Shown: positions 51,762-61,678 of the stretch, piece by piece
Numbering within the stretch: position 1 is the stretch's first letter
Layout of the letters: every line of letters begins with the position of its first letter
DNA from: Alicyclobacillus sendaiensis NBRC 100866
GTDB taxonomy: Bacteria > Bacillota > Bacilli > Alicyclobacillales > Alicyclobacillaceae
Length of the DNA: 64,000 nucleotides
Direction of reading: 5' to 3'
Assembly (NCBI RefSeq): GCF_001552675.1
Contig: NZ_BCRQ01000003.1
Location: forward strand, 25,385 to 89,384
Translations under genes and position numbers: made by a program
The notes under the pieces: generated by a model
Seen by the model: the letters and a program-made list of their open reading frames with translations, nothing else
Told to the model about the DNA's origin: nothing
The model's database searches: none

Positions 51762-51790
51762 TCTATATCACGATTGTTCGCCAGATTCAA
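51762..51790 (-). promoter_or_regulatory. Promoter of the guanidine operon
   Basis: Minus-strand -35 TTGAAT (51790-51785), exactly 17 bases of spacer and extended -10 TGATATAGA (TATAGA at 51767-51762). The predicted transcription start lies a few bases before the riboswitch. Confidence 0.8.
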
Positions 51791-51817
51791 CAGATTCGCC
51801 GACTTTTTCAGAAAAAT

Positions 51818-51829
51818 TGTTAGATAACA
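51818..51829. promoter_or_regulatory. Palindrome between divergent units
   Basis: TGTTA-GA-TAACA lies between the guanidine promoter and the flavin reductase gene. It is a possible operator for either unit; no regulator gene is adjacent. Confidence 0.35.
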
Positions 51830-51927
51830 TGACACAAAGGGTATTGAAAGCGATTTCTCTCTTCGTACATGTACCGGTATGGGTATTTGACTTTTCGCGC
51901 GCAAGAGGGCAAGCTGGGAGAGAGGTG

Positions 51928-52545
51928 ATGGACGTGCTGTCACTCAATCCGGAGAAGATGACGCCGCTCGAGTGCTACAAGTTTCTCATCGGCGCCGTCA
52001 TTCCGCGGCCCATCGCGTTTGTGACGACGCTCTCGAAAGACGGCGTGTTGAACGCCGCCCCGTTCAGCTTTTTCAACGTGGTGACGCCTGATCCGCCAAT
52101 GGTCTCCGTGTCCGTGCAACGACAGGATGGGAAGCCGAAGGACACGGCGCGAAACGCCATGGATCGAGGACAATTCGTCGTCCACATCGTGAGCGAGCCG
52201 TACACCGAACCCATCAATCAGACATCCGCGACGCTTCCGCCGGATCAGAGCGAGGTGGAACTGGCCGGGCTCACGCCTGTCCCAAGCGAGGTCATCGAGG
52301 TCCCTGGCGTGCGCGAGGCGCGGGTGCGCATGGAGTGCGTCCTGCAACACGCACTCCCGCTGGGAGGCCGCGAAGGCACGCCGGCCTGCGACCTGCTCAT
52401 CGGCCGAATCGTTCGCTTTCACATCGACGAATCGCTGTATCACGACGGGCGCATTGATCCGCACCAATTGGCACCCGTCGCCCGGCTCGCCGGCAACGAT
52501 TACGGCCTGCTCGGCCGCGTGTTCACACTCGAGCGCCCCAAGTGA
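51928..52545 (+). CDS. Flavin reductase-like FMN-binding protein
   Basis: A 205-residue split-barrel protein of the flavin reductase family. The FMN-binding region is IGAVIPRPIAFVTTLSKDG and NAAPFSFFNVVTPDPPMVSV. Proteins of this group reduce flavin for monooxygenases or act as oxidoreductases on small molecules. ATG 51928 follows GGGAGAGAGGTG; a longer upstream frame runs through the riboswitch region on the other strand. It is convergent with a luciferase-like monooxygenase gene that might use reduced flavin, but the pairing is only inference. Confidence 0.88.
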   Translation: MDVLSLNPEKMTPLECYKFLIGAVIPRPIAFVTTLSKDGVLNAAPFSFFNVVTPDPPMVSVSVQRQDGKPKDTARNAMDRGQFVVHIVSEPYTEPINQTSATLPPDQSEVELAGLTPVPSEVIEVPGVREARVRMECVLQHALPLGGREGTPACDLLIGRIVRFHIDESLYHDGRIDPHQLAPVARLAGNDYGLLGRVFTLERPK

Positions 52546-52574
52546 TTGCCCCTAGATGCCCTCGGACAAGACGC

Positions 52575-52612
52575 CGAAGCCCGGGCTCCTGAGCACAGGA
52601 ACCCGGGCTTCG
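52575..52612. terminator. Bidirectional terminator
   Basis: A perfect 11-bp outer stem (CGAAGCCCGGG / CCCGGGCTTCG) is continued inward by TCCT/AGGA. It ends one base before the TAA of the convergent gene. Confidence 0.8.
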
Positions 52613-53626
52613 TTATGCCAGCATCACGTCCGCGACGATTTCGAACGACCGCAGGCGAGCGGCGTGATCGTAGATTTGCGAGGTGATGATGACCTCGTCC
52701 GCCTTCGTCGCCTCGATGAAGGCGCGCAGGCGGTGCTGCACCGTGTCCGGCCCGCCGACGATGGCGAGGCGCCCCCTCGTCTGGAGCACCTGCCACTCGT
52801 ACGGCGAGCACAGGTCCTGCACGCGCTCCACGGGCGGCATGAGCCGCGACGGCTTGCCGCGGATGAGCGAGAGCTGCTGAAGCTGCGAGGACGTGGCGAG
52901 GTACCGCGCTTCTTCGTCCGTCGGCGCCGCCACCACCGCCGCGCCGACCATCGCGTACGGCTCCTTCAACCACTGAGAAGGGCGGAAGTTCGCGCGATAC
53001 GTCTCCAGCGCAATCATGAGATAATCCGGCGCGAAGTGGCTCGCATACGCAAACGGCAGCCCGAGATGCGCCGCAAGCCGCGCGCTGAAGTCGCTTGAGC
53101 CCAAAAGCCAGATGGGGATGTCCATCCCTTCGCCCGGCACGGCGTGCACGCGGCGCACCTCGTCCTCTGGCGGATGGAAGTAGCGCATCAGCTCCGCCAG
53201 ACGCTCGGGAAAATCGTGTCCGTGGCGATCCGGATCCCCGCCCAGCGCGCGAATGGTCGCCGCATCCGTGCCCGGCGCCCGGCCGAGGCCGAGATCGATC
53301 CGGCCGGGAAACATCGACGCGAGCGTCCCAAACTGCTCCGCCACCACGAGCGGCGCGTGATTCGGGAGCATCACGCCACCAGAGCCGACGCGAATCGTCC
53401 GCGTGTGCTGCGCGAGATACGCAATTACGACGGCCGTGGCAGAACTTGCGATGCCCGGCATGCTGTGATGCTCCGCCACCCAGAATCGCCGGTAGCCGAG
53501 CCGCTCCGCGTGCTGCGCCAGTTCCGCGCTCCTCCGAAACGCCTCGGCCGGCGTGCTGCCTTCCGTGATAGGGACGAGATCGAGCACGGACAGCGCCGTC
53601 TCGCCCTTCGTCAAGCCCCAATCCAT
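52613..53626 (-). CDS. Luciferase-like (LLM class) flavin-dependent monooxygenase
   Basis: A 337-residue TIM-barrel protein of the bacterial luciferase superfamily, YceB/LuxA-like MsnO8 branch. Typical pieces are [57 protein letters not shown] and [14 protein letters not shown]. It uses reduced FMN or F420; the substrate is unknown. ATG 53626 follows GGGAGGAGGC. It is a single gene before metE on the same strand. Confidence 0.9.
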   Translation of the reverse strand: MDWGLTKGETALSVLDLVPITEGSTPAEAFRRSAELAQHAERLGYRRFWVAEHHSMPGIASSATAVVIAYLAQHTRTIRVGSGGVMLPNHAPLVVAEQFGTLASMFPGRIDLGLGRAPGTDAATIRALGGDPDRHGHDFPERLAELMRYFHPPEDEVRRVHAVPGEGMDIPIWLLGSSDFSARLAAHLGLPFAYASHFAPDYLMIALETYRANFRPSQWLKEPYAMVGAAVVAAPTDEEARYLATSSQLQQLSLIRGKPSRLMPPVERVQDLCSPYEWQVLQTRGRLAIVGGPDTVQHRLRAFIEATKADEVIITSQIYDHAARLRSFEIVADVMLA

Positions 53627-53712
53627 GAGCAGGCCTCCTCCCGGTTCAGGCGGGCGCAATCCATCGGCCCAACGCCATTATACCCCCGGAGGCAGGCCCG
53701 CCCGAAACGGCC

Positions 53713-56001
53713 TCAGCCGACAGGTTGGGAGAGGCTCGCGCGCATGCGCCGCGCCGCGTCCACCATGTTGCGGAGCGCGGCCACGGTCTCCGGCTCACCG
53801 CGCGTCTTCAGGCCGCAGTCCGGATTCACCCACAGCTGCTCGGGGCGAATCACGTTCGCCGCCTTGCGCAACAGTTCCACCATCTCGTCCACCGACGGGA
53901 CGCGCGGGCTGTGGATGTCGTACACGCCCGGGCCGATGTCGTTTTCATAGCGGAAGTGCTCGAACGCCCTGAGGAGTTCCATGTGCGATCTCGACGTCTC
54001 AATCGAGATGACGTCCGCGTCCATCGCCTGAATGGCCGGCATGATGTCGTTGAACTCCGCGTAGCACATGTGCGTGTGGATCTGCGTCTCGTCGCGCACG
54101 CCGGACGACGCGATGCGGAAGCACTCCACGGCCCAAGCGAGGTACGCCTCCCATTCGGCGCGGCGGAGCGGCAACCCCTCGCGCAGCGCAGGCTCGTCAA
54201 TCTGAATCATGCCAATGCCCGCCGCCTCGAGATCCAGGACCTCGTCCCGAATCGCGAGCGCAATTTGCCGGCACGTCTCCGCGCGCGGAATGTCGTCGCG
54301 CACAAACGACCACTGCAGAATGGTCACCGGCCCCGTCAGCATCCCCTTCACGGGCTTTTCGGTGAGCGACTGCGCGTACGTGCTCCAGCGCACCGTCATC
54401 GGCGCAGGCCGCGCCACATCGCCGTAGATGATGGGCGGCTTCACGCAGCGAGAGCCGTAGCTCTGCACCCAGCCGTGCTTGGTGAACACAAAGCCGTCGA
54501 GCATCTCGCCGAAGTACTCGACCATGTCCGTCCGCTCGAACTCCCCGTGCACGAGCACGTCGAGCCCAATGTCCTCTTGGATGTCGATCCAGCGCCTGAT
54601 CTCGCCGCGCAGGTACGCCTCGTACTCGTCCGTCGTCCACTCGCCCTTGCGCCACTTTGCGCGAGCGTCGCGCACCGCCTGCGTCTGCGGGAAGGATCCG
54701 ATGGTCGTGGTGGGCAGAAGCGGGAGCGCAAACCGCGCCGCCTGCTTCTCCTTCCTCAGCGCGTGCGGCGACTGGCGTTCGAGCTTCCACCCCTTGGCCT
54801 CGTCGAGCCGCGCGCGCACGTCCTCGCGATTCAGCCGCGCCGACGCTCGCCTGGACGCGAGCAGCGCGCGGTTGGCCTCCCACTCCGCTTCGACGGCCGC
54901 CCGTCCCTCGTCGAGCGCCCGCTTCAAGAGCGCAATTTCGTCCAACTTCTGCAGCGCGAACGCGAGCCACGACTTGATCTCCGGGTCCATGTCCGTCTCA
55001 AGCTCCACGTCCCAAGGCACATGCAGCAGCGAGCAGGACGGCGCCACCATCACATGCTCCGGACCAGCCAGGTGCACGCCCTGCTCCAGATGCGCGAAGG
55101 CCGTGTCGAGATCGGCCCGCCAGACGTTGCGCCCGTCGATCACGCCGAGCGACAGGCGGCGCCCGTTGGGCCATCCGAGCGCGTGAACCTGCTGCAGCGC
55201 GTCCGGGCTACGGACGAGGTCCAGGTGCAAGCCCTCGACGGGCAGCTCGAGCGCCGTGGCCAGGTTGTCCCCGAGCGAACCGAAATAGGTCGCCACGAGG
55301 ATGTTCGGACGAGGGCCCTTTGTCAACGCCGCGTAGGCGTCCACGAACGCCTGGCGCTCCGCGTCCGTGAGGTCCAGGACGAGGGCGGGCTCGTCCAGCT
55401 GCACCCAGCGCGCGCCCGCCTCGTGGAGCGAGGCGAGCCACGCCTCGTACGCCGGGATCAGATTGGGCAAAAGCGACAGCGGATCCGCGTCTCTGCCCAC
55501 CACTTTGGACAGCTTGAGGAAGGTCACGGGGCCGATGAGCTGAGGCACCACGTCCACGCCGAGCGCCTTCGCCTCCAGATACTCGTTGAGCGGTTTGTTC
55601 ACGCCAAGCGCAAACACCTGCTGCGGCTCGAGTTCCGGCACCAAATAGTGATAGTTCGTGTCAAACCACTTCGTCATCTCGAGCGCCGTGGCGTCCGCGC
55701 TGCCGCGCGCCATGGCGAAATATTGTTCAAGCGATCCCGACGGCAGGCCGCGGAACCGCTCGGGAACGACCTGAAACAGGCAAGCCGCGTCCAGGACGTG
55801 ATCGTAGAACGAAAAGTCGTTCGCGACGATCCACTCCACGCCGCGGTCCCGCTGCACCTGCCAACGCAGCTTGCGCAGCTCCGCGGCGCGAGCCGTGAGC
55901 TCGTCCTCTCCGATTTTGCCCTGCCAAAACTGCTCCACCATCCGCTTGAGCTCGCGGCGAGGCCCCATGCGGGGAAATCCGATTGAGGCGGTGATGGCCA
56001 A
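53713..56001 (-). CDS. metE: Cobalamin-independent methionine synthase
   Basis: A 762-residue enzyme that methylates homocysteine from 5-methyltetrahydropteroyltriglutamate. It has the two barrel domains of MetE: an N-terminal half ([20 protein letters not shown]) and a catalytic half with [31 protein letters not shown] (zinc His/Cys) and [10 protein letters not shown] (zinc Cys). The TTG at 56001 follows GGGAGGAGAG and leaves the normal length; an upstream ATG lacks a binding site. It has its own promoter and a structured 120-base leader without the SAM-I motif. Confidence 0.97.
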   Translation of the reverse strand: MAITASIGFPRMGPRRELKRMVEQFWQGKIGEDELTARAAELRKLRWQVQRDRGVEWIVANDFSFYDHVLDAACLFQVVPERFRGLPSGSLEQYFAMARGSADATALEMTKWFDTNYHYLVPELEPQQVFALGVNKPLNEYLEAKALGVDVVPQLIGPVTFLKLSKVVGRDADPLSLLPNLIPAYEAWLASLHEAGARWVQLDEPALVLDLTDAERQAFVDAYAALTKGPRPNILVATYFGSLGDNLATALELPVEGLHLDLVRSPDALQQVHALGWPNGRRLSLGVIDGRNVWRADLDTAFAHLEQGVHLAGPEHVMVAPSCSLLHVPWDVELETDMDPEIKSWLAFALQKLDEIALLKRALDEGRAAVEAEWEANRALLASRRASARLNREDVRARLDEAKGWKLERQSPHALRKEKQAARFALPLLPTTTIGSFPQTQAVRDARAKWRKGEWTTDEYEAYLRGEIRRWIDIQEDIGLDVLVHGEFERTDMVEYFGEMLDGFVFTKHGWVQSYGSRCVKPPIIYGDVARPAPMTVRWSTYAQSLTEKPVKGMLTGPVTILQWSFVRDDIPRAETCRQIALAIRDEVLDLEAAGIGMIQIDEPALREGLPLRRAEWEAYLAWAVECFRIASSGVRDETQIHTHMCYAEFNDIMPAIQAMDADVISIETSRSHMELLRAFEHFRYENDIGPGVYDIHSPRVPSVDEMVELLRKAANVIRPEQLWVNPDCGLKTRGEPETVAALRNMVDAARRMRASLSQPVG

Positions 56002-56050
56002 GTTGTTCTCTCCTCCCTCGCAGAATCGCAATGGCGACACCGTGGTCACA

Positions 56051-56093
56051 CGCCCGGATACACACAGGCGGCGCCCGGATGTGAGTCCGGGCG
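56051..56093 (-). promoter_or_regulatory. metE: metE leader with two mutually exclusive hairpins
   Basis: In the transcript, CGCCCGGA (56093-56086) is followed by two copies of its complement TCCGGGCG (56079-56072 and 56058-56051). It can form a tight 8-bp hairpin with a 6-base loop or a longer-looped alternative. The arrangement suggests a switch, but no known riboswitch motif is recognised. Confidence 0.5.
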
Positions 56094-56127
56094 TCGCCAG
56101 GTGCCGACGCCATCTCTACGTGGCGCT

Positions 56128-56156
56128 ACTATAGCATCGCTTGCAAACTTTCGCAA
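56128..56156 (-). promoter_or_regulatory. metE: metE promoter
   Basis: Minus-strand -35 TTGCGA (56156-56151), 17-base spacer and -10 TATAGT (56133-56128). Confidence 0.75.
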
Positions 56157-56186
56157 TTGTATTCCTTGCCTGAAGCAAAAGCCCCG

Positions 56187-57848
56187 TCACGGCTGGGGTT
56201 GTGAGGCGCTCGGCAGAAGCGCCTGCAGGAGCCGGACCCCAATGGGGCTGCCGAGCCCTGTGCACGGGTCCCAGCCCGGCCCCGCCTGATAGATCTGCGC
56301 GCGGTTCGCGATGTCGTTGTTCCCTTCGGTGATGTCGTGAAACACGTCCGCCGGCAGCTGGTACAGCGTCGGGTTCAGGTACCCCACCGCCTTGCCGAGC
56401 TTCTGGTTGATCCGCGCCACAAGCGCGGCAAAGAGCGGCGCCACGGCGCTCGTCCCGCCGATGACAGTGGCCTCGCCGTCGATCACGACCTCGTAACCCG
56501 TGGCCGGATCCGCGTTGCCTGCCAAGTCCGGAACGCCCCGTCCGCTCGACGCGCCAGGGTTCGCGGACGGCGGCACGTTCGCGTGCTCCTGCCAGGCGGG
56601 CAGCGGGAAGATGCGGCTCACGCCGCCGCCCGTCGCTCCGCCGTCCGGGCCGTCGTTCCAGACCGTCTCCTGCGCGATCCGGCCACCGCTTGCCACAAGC
56701 CGCGTGCCGCCGCAGGCCAGCACGTACGGCGACGCCGCGGGAAAATCGACGTGATACAGGCCGTCCTGCTCACCGTCCGTCGACCCGCTGTCGCCCGCCG
56801 CGGCAAGGACGGTCACGCCGAGCGCTGCCGCGTCCAGAAACGCCCGATTCATCGCCGCGATCGCGGCCGACGTCCAGCTGTCCTCCGGGCCGCCCCAGCT
56901 GATGGACACGACGGAGGGCTTGAGCGTCGGATCGTGAATGGCAGTCGTGATGGCGTCGAGGAAACCGGCGTCCGTGTTCGGCGCGAAATACACGGCGAAC
57001 TTGGCGCCCGGGGCAAGCGCTCCCGCGACTTCGATGTCGAGCTCGACCTCGCCGTCCGGGCCGCTCGGATCGCCCGTGGGCTGGTTCGAGGCGCCGTCCA
57101 CCGACACGCTCACCACCTGGGGCGCAGGCACGCCGAGCGACGCGAAGTACTGCGCGAGGGAAGCCTCGTCGTAGCCGCCGCCCAGTTCGATGATGGCGAT
57201 GCACTGCCCCTGTCCGTCAAGCCCCTCGGGGAACTGATACGCCTGCGCGACGTCGAGCGGCGTGTACGCCGTCGGCGCCGCGGCCTGCGATCTCGCCTCA
57301 AACCCTCCCTCGGCGCGCCTTTGCATCCGAAAGTGGGGCCGCGCCACGGGGCGCGTGTCCAGCCCCAGCACCGCTTCGATCATCGGCGCGATGGACGCCG
57401 GCACCGTGACCTCGCCGAGGTAGCTTCGGTACGATCCGTCTGGGTGATCAAAGTGCCGCAACTCCACGCCAAACGCCCGGTTGATAGCATCCACCGGCCC
57501 GCTCAACACCGCCGTGCCCGCCGCCACGTTGGCGCGATCGAGCGCGAGGCCGTGCGCATCCGCGAACCTGCGGAGCTCCGCGAAGTCGTCGAGCGAGGCG
57601 CCGTGCGAAGCGGCGAACGCTTCCCGCTTCAGGTGCTCTCGCGCATGAGGGGCGATGGCGGCCTGGCGTTCCACGTGCGCCGCGAGTTCACCCGCGCGTT
57701 GGCGGCGCAGCACGACCGTGACGGCCATCCGCTCATCTCCCGCCACGGGCCCCTTGTCCACGGCCTGCGGCGCCTGCGCGCGCGCATGTCCCTGGAGGAC
57801 TGCTCGCGCCTCCTCGCCTTCCTTCCATGGTTTTTCCATGTCGCTCAT
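56187..57848 (-). CDS. Kumamolisin-type sedolisin (S53 acid serine-carboxyl peptidase)
   Basis: A 553-residue precursor of a pepstatin-insensitive acid protease, the size of known kumamolisins. Residues 1-189 are the pro-region without a classical signal peptide, and the catalytic domain starts near [11 protein letters not shown]. The Ser-Glu-Asp triad is E267 and D271 ([10 protein letters not shown]) with S467 ([10 protein letters not shown]), equal to E78, D82 and S278 of mature kumamolisin. The oxyanion Asp is in [13 protein letters not shown], and the calcium loop near the C-terminus is [11 protein letters not shown]. It degrades protein outside the cell at low pH and high temperature. 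ATG 57848 follows GGAGTGGAAGG. Confidence 0.96.
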
Positions 57849-57909
57849 GGCCTTCCACTCCAATCTCCTATCCGGATGGGCATGCAGGGCTTCAGGCTTC
57901 GCTGTCCTC

Positions 57910-57915
57910 AGTATA
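57910..57915 (-). promoter_or_regulatory. Extended -10 of the kumamolisin gene
   Basis: Minus-strand TGCTATACT (TATACT at 57915-57910), an extended -10 that can work without a good -35. It lies 62 bases before the start codon. Confidence 0.55.
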
Positions 57916-58043
57916 GCACGGCCGGAGAAAAAGTTGTGGATTTTATACAATATTTGGGCAAGTGTGGCCGCCCATAGGCAACCTGATGGAGCCCTCCCTC
58001 TCGCAGACATGCCGGGCGCCGTTTGCGGCGTGGACGAACGGCC

Positions 58044-58610
58044 TCATCGCTCCGCGAGGACCCCGTAGTGAACGTCGTTCGGAAAGACGCGATGAAGGAC
58101 CTTGAAACCGGCCGCCTTCAGCGCCTCCTCGCAATCGTCGAGCGACAACCGCTCATCCACGGGTGGCCCCATCTCCATGGGGCGCTTGTCCCATTCCAGC
58201 AGAAGAAATTTGCCTCCCGGGCGCAGGACGCGACGGACCTCGCCAAGCGCCGCGATTCGATCCGGCACCTCGTGCAGTACAAAGGCCATGAGGGCGCGGT
58301 CGACCGACTCGGCGGGAAGCGGCAGGCGGTCAGCCGGCGCTTCGAGCGTCTGCACATGGGTGAGCCCCGCCTGCGCCGCGCGCTCACCCAGCATGGCGAG
58401 CATCTCCTTGGACAAATCGACCGCGTACACCGTTCCCTTCGTGCGGCGCGCCATGGGAAGCGCAAAAAAGCCGGGCCCCGCACCGATATCTACCACGTCC
58501 TCATGTCCCTGCATCTCCAACGCGTCGATGATCCGATCCGGCGGCAGCAAACGCTCGCGCTCTGCTCCTAGGAGCCGCAGAGCGTGCTCAGGTCGAAACA
58601 CATGAGGCAT
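58044..58610 (-). CDS. Class I SAM-dependent methyltransferase
   Basis: A 188-residue Rossmann-fold methyltransferase. Motif I is VVDIGAGPGFFALPMA, the acidic loop is VYAVDLSKEML, and FVLHEVPD and LRPGGKFLLLEW are motifs IV-V of the UbiE/Methyltransf_11 type. The substrate is unknown. ATG 58610 follows GGAGGGAGGAC; a longer frame upstream has no binding site. It is a single gene divergent from the LapA-like gene. Confidence 0.9.
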   Translation of the reverse strand: MPHVFRPEHALRLLGAERERLLPPDRIIDALEMQGHEDVVDIGAGPGFFALPMARRTKGTVYAVDLSKEMLAMLGERAAQAGLTHVQTLEAPADRLPLPAESVDRALMAFVLHEVPDRIAALGEVRRVLRPGGKFLLLEWDKRPMEMGPPVDERLSLDDCEEALKAAGFKVLHRVFPNDVHYGVLAER

Positions 58611-58749
58611 CCGATGTCCTCCCTCCACGGCGCCGCCCAACACCAGCGCGGCGCGTTCTTGCACCCCGAGCGTTGCGCACGCCGAGCCGTTTGTCAAGTT
58701 CTACATGCCCAGATGCCCCAGATGGTATACTGGCCGTAACCGTGAGGAG

Positions 58750-59232
58750 ATGCTTTTCATGCGGTGGAAATTGCTTGGCGCGGTGGTGTTTGCGGTTCTC
58801 ATCGTCATTTTCACGCTCGCGAATTCGACCGACGTCTCGGTCAACTTCGTGTTCACGAAAGCGTGCGTCAACCTGGTGCTCGTCATCCTTCTATCCGTCC
58901 TGCTCGGCATGATCCTCATGGCCATCCTCTGGTCGATTCACCTGGCGCTGGCGCGGCGAGATCCGGGCGCGCGAGCGGAAGATGGCCGAGCGCGAAGCGA
59001 GCATCGCACGCCTGCGCGGACACGGGCAGCGCCACTTCCCCCTTTCGTGCGATACGCGCGCCCCTTCCACAGAACCTCCGCGCTTGCGGGGAGTCCGCGC
59101 AGCACCACGCAGGCGCCCGTGGCCCACGTCACGCCTCGGCGCCTGCCAGGATCTCGGCACCCGACCACCATCTCTTCGATTGCGGATCTCGCACGAAGAG
59201 CCGGAGCCACCCATTCTGCACCTTCCGCCTGA
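58750..59232 (+). CDS. LapA-like (DUF1049) membrane protein, apparently frameshifted
   Basis: Residues 1-70 form a typical LapA domain with two membrane helices (WKLLGAVVFAVLIVIFTLAN, then NLVLVILLSVLLGMILMAIL). Such proteins normally end in a short basic coiled coil. In this frame the chain turns into low-complexity Arg/Pro sequence after HLALARR. The expected coil (GEIRARERKMAEREASIARL) is instead found in the +1 frame from 58955. A one-base deletion near 58950-58960, real or a sequencing error, would explain this. The tail as read overlaps dabA by 104 bases on the other strand, which is also suspect. TATACT at 58726-58731 is a likely -10; GAGGAG precedes ATG 58750 and ATG 58759. Confidence 0.65.
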   Translation: MLFMRWKLLGAVVFAVLIVIFTLANSTDVSVNFVFTKACVNLVLVILLSVLLGMILMAILWSIHLALARRDPGARAEDGRARSEHRTPARTRAAPLPPFVRYARPFHRTSALAGSPRSTTQAPVAHVTPRRLPGSRHPTTISSIADLARRAGATHSAPSA

Positions 59233-61678
59233 AGTCCGCATGCTCGCGGAGAAGAAGGGCGACCCGCGCCACAGGCGCCTCCACGACGATGGTCAGCCGC
59301 AGCGGACGATGATAGAGGCGGCCGTCTTCGGCGGCAATCGACTGCCACGGAAGTCCTGGCAGCAGATCGCTCGCGTTCCCATGCATCACGCCGAGCCCTG
59401 CCGTGACCGTCTGCAAGGCCTTGTGACCTCCCCCGTGCACATGCGGCGCGACAGTCGACGCGTAGTACTGCAGATTGATCCACTGCGCCACGGTCACGGG
59501 CCCCGACACGATGGCGTGAAGGTAAGACCCGTCGGGATCGCACCGCCAGTCGTAGTCGTGCGCGAACACCTGACCCCGAAGCCGCGCATCAAGGCTTGGC
59601 AGCCGCCCAATCCAAAAGGCGCGGTTGCCCGCGAGGCCCCACTCGGGCCGAACTTCGCTCCAGTCGTGCCCGCGGCGCACGGCCTCGCGCTGAGCCGGCC
59701 GTCCCTCGGCACCGGGCAGCTGCTCGAGGCGTTCGGCAGCCGCGTTGGCTCCGGCTCGGCGCAAGTCTTGGTCAAGTTGCTGCCACACGCGCGACTGTTG
59801 TGGAGACATTCCCGCGAGCTCCACCCATTCGATCTCGTCCGTCGTCGTGATGTGCACCGCCGCGAGAAACACCGTATCGTCCGGGATGACAAGCCCGTGG
59901 CGATCCCGCAGCAAGCGCCTGACAGCTTCCTGATTCAGCGCCGCGGCGAGCAGCCTGGCGTTGTGCCGCCCAGATTGACCGCCACACGCGCCGCACTCGA
60001 AGGCCGCGCGGTGCGCCTGATTCTCCACCTGCGCCTCATGCCCGCAAAGCACCACCACGCGCGAGAAAGTCGTGATCCCGAGCGAGCGGAACAGTTGCGC
60101 CGCGGCTTCCGCAAACAGGTGCGCCGGCTCCGCGGGCGCGCAGTTCGGCTGCGCCGGCGCGCCGTCTGTTTCACCGACCGCCTCCCAACGCGTGGGGACC
60201 GCGGGCAGGCACTCGCGCAGGACGTCGCGCACGTGCGCCGACACGCGCGGGAACGCCTGCCAAACCGCATGCAACGCGAGATAGGCGCCCGACAACTCGG
60301 GCAACGCGAGGGAGCCCACGCTCGCCTGCTTCAGCTTCTTGAACGTCAGCCCCATCGCTCGCACGGCGTTGCTCATCTTGCGGCGGCGGCGATGGGCCTT
60401 TTCGTCCGTCGCTCGCTCTTGCACGCAGGCGACAGGCGACACGATGGCCGGACAGCTGGGATGGGCATAGGCGCTGTCGAGCGGCTGCGTCCTGACCGCG
60501 AGGTTGAAAAATCCAGCGCATCCGTACGTCGTGTACGGCCCCAGCGCCTCGAGATGGCGGCGCAATCGCTCCGATCGGACGTCAATGCAGAACAGCAACT
60601 GCGCATCGGCCGGGTGTGCATCATCGCCCACGGACGTCTCGGAGGATCCCATCAGGTGCTGGTCGAGCGTTTGCTCCCAAGCCTCGAGCCACACGCCATA
60701 CCGATCCGCCGTCACATACCGATACACAGCGAGGACGAGAGCGTCGGCGACGTCCGCTTCCGCTCCTTCGACGTGCGAAGCCGCCTTGGCGAGACCGGTC
60801 AGATCGGGATGCGGCGCGAAGGCGCCATCAGGCCCTGCGACGGCCCACTCCAGCAGAATGCGCAGCGCCAGGTACTCGCGCGGCAAGCGGCCTTGGCCTC
60901 CCACCTCCCGGTCCCCGTAGCGGAGGGCGCCGACAAACCCCGGCATGCGCAGATAGTGCACGCGGAAGTAGTCGGCCGCGAAGCGCGGATGCACCTTGAA
61001 ACGCTCGAGCCCAAACGCGAGCACCGCGTCGGGATCATCCGGCAATTCCGCGATTCGGCGCCTCTCCGCCTTCGAGAGCGCCGGATCGCGCATGAGGAGC
61101 GCACGGGCTGCGGTGAAAAGTCCGTCCTCCCGCCCGGGCATGGGCCACGCCGACTGTCCCCGATCCAAGTACAGGCGAAGGTAGCGAGCCGTGATGGCGT
61201 CGACGCGGGGCCTCGCGTCGTCGGACGGAAGCGGAAAGCGAAGCGCTTCGAGCGGCAGGTCCGCCCGCGCGGCCGTCCGCGCGGCCAGCGCCGCCGCCTC
61301 CGTCGAGATGGGCAGCTCGACCTCTTCCCGCGTCAGGCGCGGCTGGAGGCGGGCGAAGGCCGTGCGCAGCGGCGCAGGGACATGGTGATCCAGGTATCGA
61401 TTCATACGATCTTCGAGCGCATTGGGATCAATTTCGCCGCGCGCCTCTGCATCCTGCAGCAGACGCCAGGACGGATAGAGCTGCACGCCGCCGAGCGCCT
61501 GCAGCCTCCGCATGGCCTCCAGAAAGGGCATATGTTCCAGCGACGACCAGGGGTGCCGCGCAATCCACACGGCAAGGGGCCACTGAACGGCGGTGACATC
61601 GAGCGCCAGCTCTGCCGCGGCCGCGGCAGACGATGGCGTCCAAGCAAGGTCTCGCAACGTCGCGGTGGACGAGATCAT
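59129..61678 (-). CDS. dabA: DabA inorganic carbon uptake subunit (DUF2309)
   Basis: An 849-residue cytoplasmic zinc protein related to beta-carbonic anhydrase that, with DabB, traps CO2 as bicarbonate in an energised one-way reaction. The expected site is intact: C364 and D366 (LFCIDVRSE), H547 (LCGHEA) and C562 (ECGACGG). The spacings equal those of Halothiobacillus DabA (C351, D353, H524, C539). Its ATG overlaps the dabB TGA by one base (TGATG), so translation is coupled. Confidence 0.96.
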   Translation of the reverse strand: MISSTATLRDLAWTPSSAAAAAELALDVTAVQWPLAVWIARHPWSSLEHMPFLEAMRRLQALGGVQLYPSWRLLQDAEARGEIDPNALEDRMNRYLDHHVPAPLRTAFARLQPRLTREEVELPISTEAAALAARTAARADLPLEALRFPLPSDDARPRVDAITARYLRLYLDRGQSAWPMPGREDGLFTAARALLMRDPALSKAERRRIAELPDDPDAVLAFGLERFKVHPRFAADYFRVHYLRMPGFVGALRYGDREVGGQGRLPREYLALRILLEWAVAGPDGAFAPHPDLTGLAKAASHVEGAEADVADALVLAVYRYVTADRYGVWLEAWEQTLDQHLMGSSETSVGDDAHPADAQLLFCIDVRSERLRRHLEALGPYTTYGCAGFFNLAVRTQPLDSAYAHPSCPAIVSPVACVQERATDEKAHRRRRKMSNAVRAMGLTFKKLKQASVGSLALPELSGAYLALHAVWQAFPRVSAHVRDVLRECLPAVPTRWEAVGETDGAPAQPNCAPAEPAHLFAEAAAQLFRSLGITTFSRVVVLCGHEAQVENQAHRAAFECGACGGQSGRHNARLLAAALNQEAVRRLLRDRHGLVIPDDTVFLAAVHITTTDEIEWVELAGMSPQQSRVWQQLDQDLRRAGANAAAERLEQLPGAEGRPAQREAVRRGHDWSEVRPEWGLAGNRAFWIGRLPSLDARLRGQVFAHDYDWRCDPDGSYLHAIVSGPVTVAQWINLQYYASTVAPHVHGGGHKALQTVTAGLGVMHGNASDLLPGLPWQSIAAEDGRLYHRPLRLTIVVEAPVARVALLLREHADFRRKVQNGWLRLFVRDPQSKRWWSGAEILAGAEA

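Noticed and set aside
56002..56190. SAM-I riboswitch, T-box or cobalamin riboswitch before metE
   Set aside because: None of the conserved motifs of these RNAs could be found on the minus strand; only competing hairpins are present.
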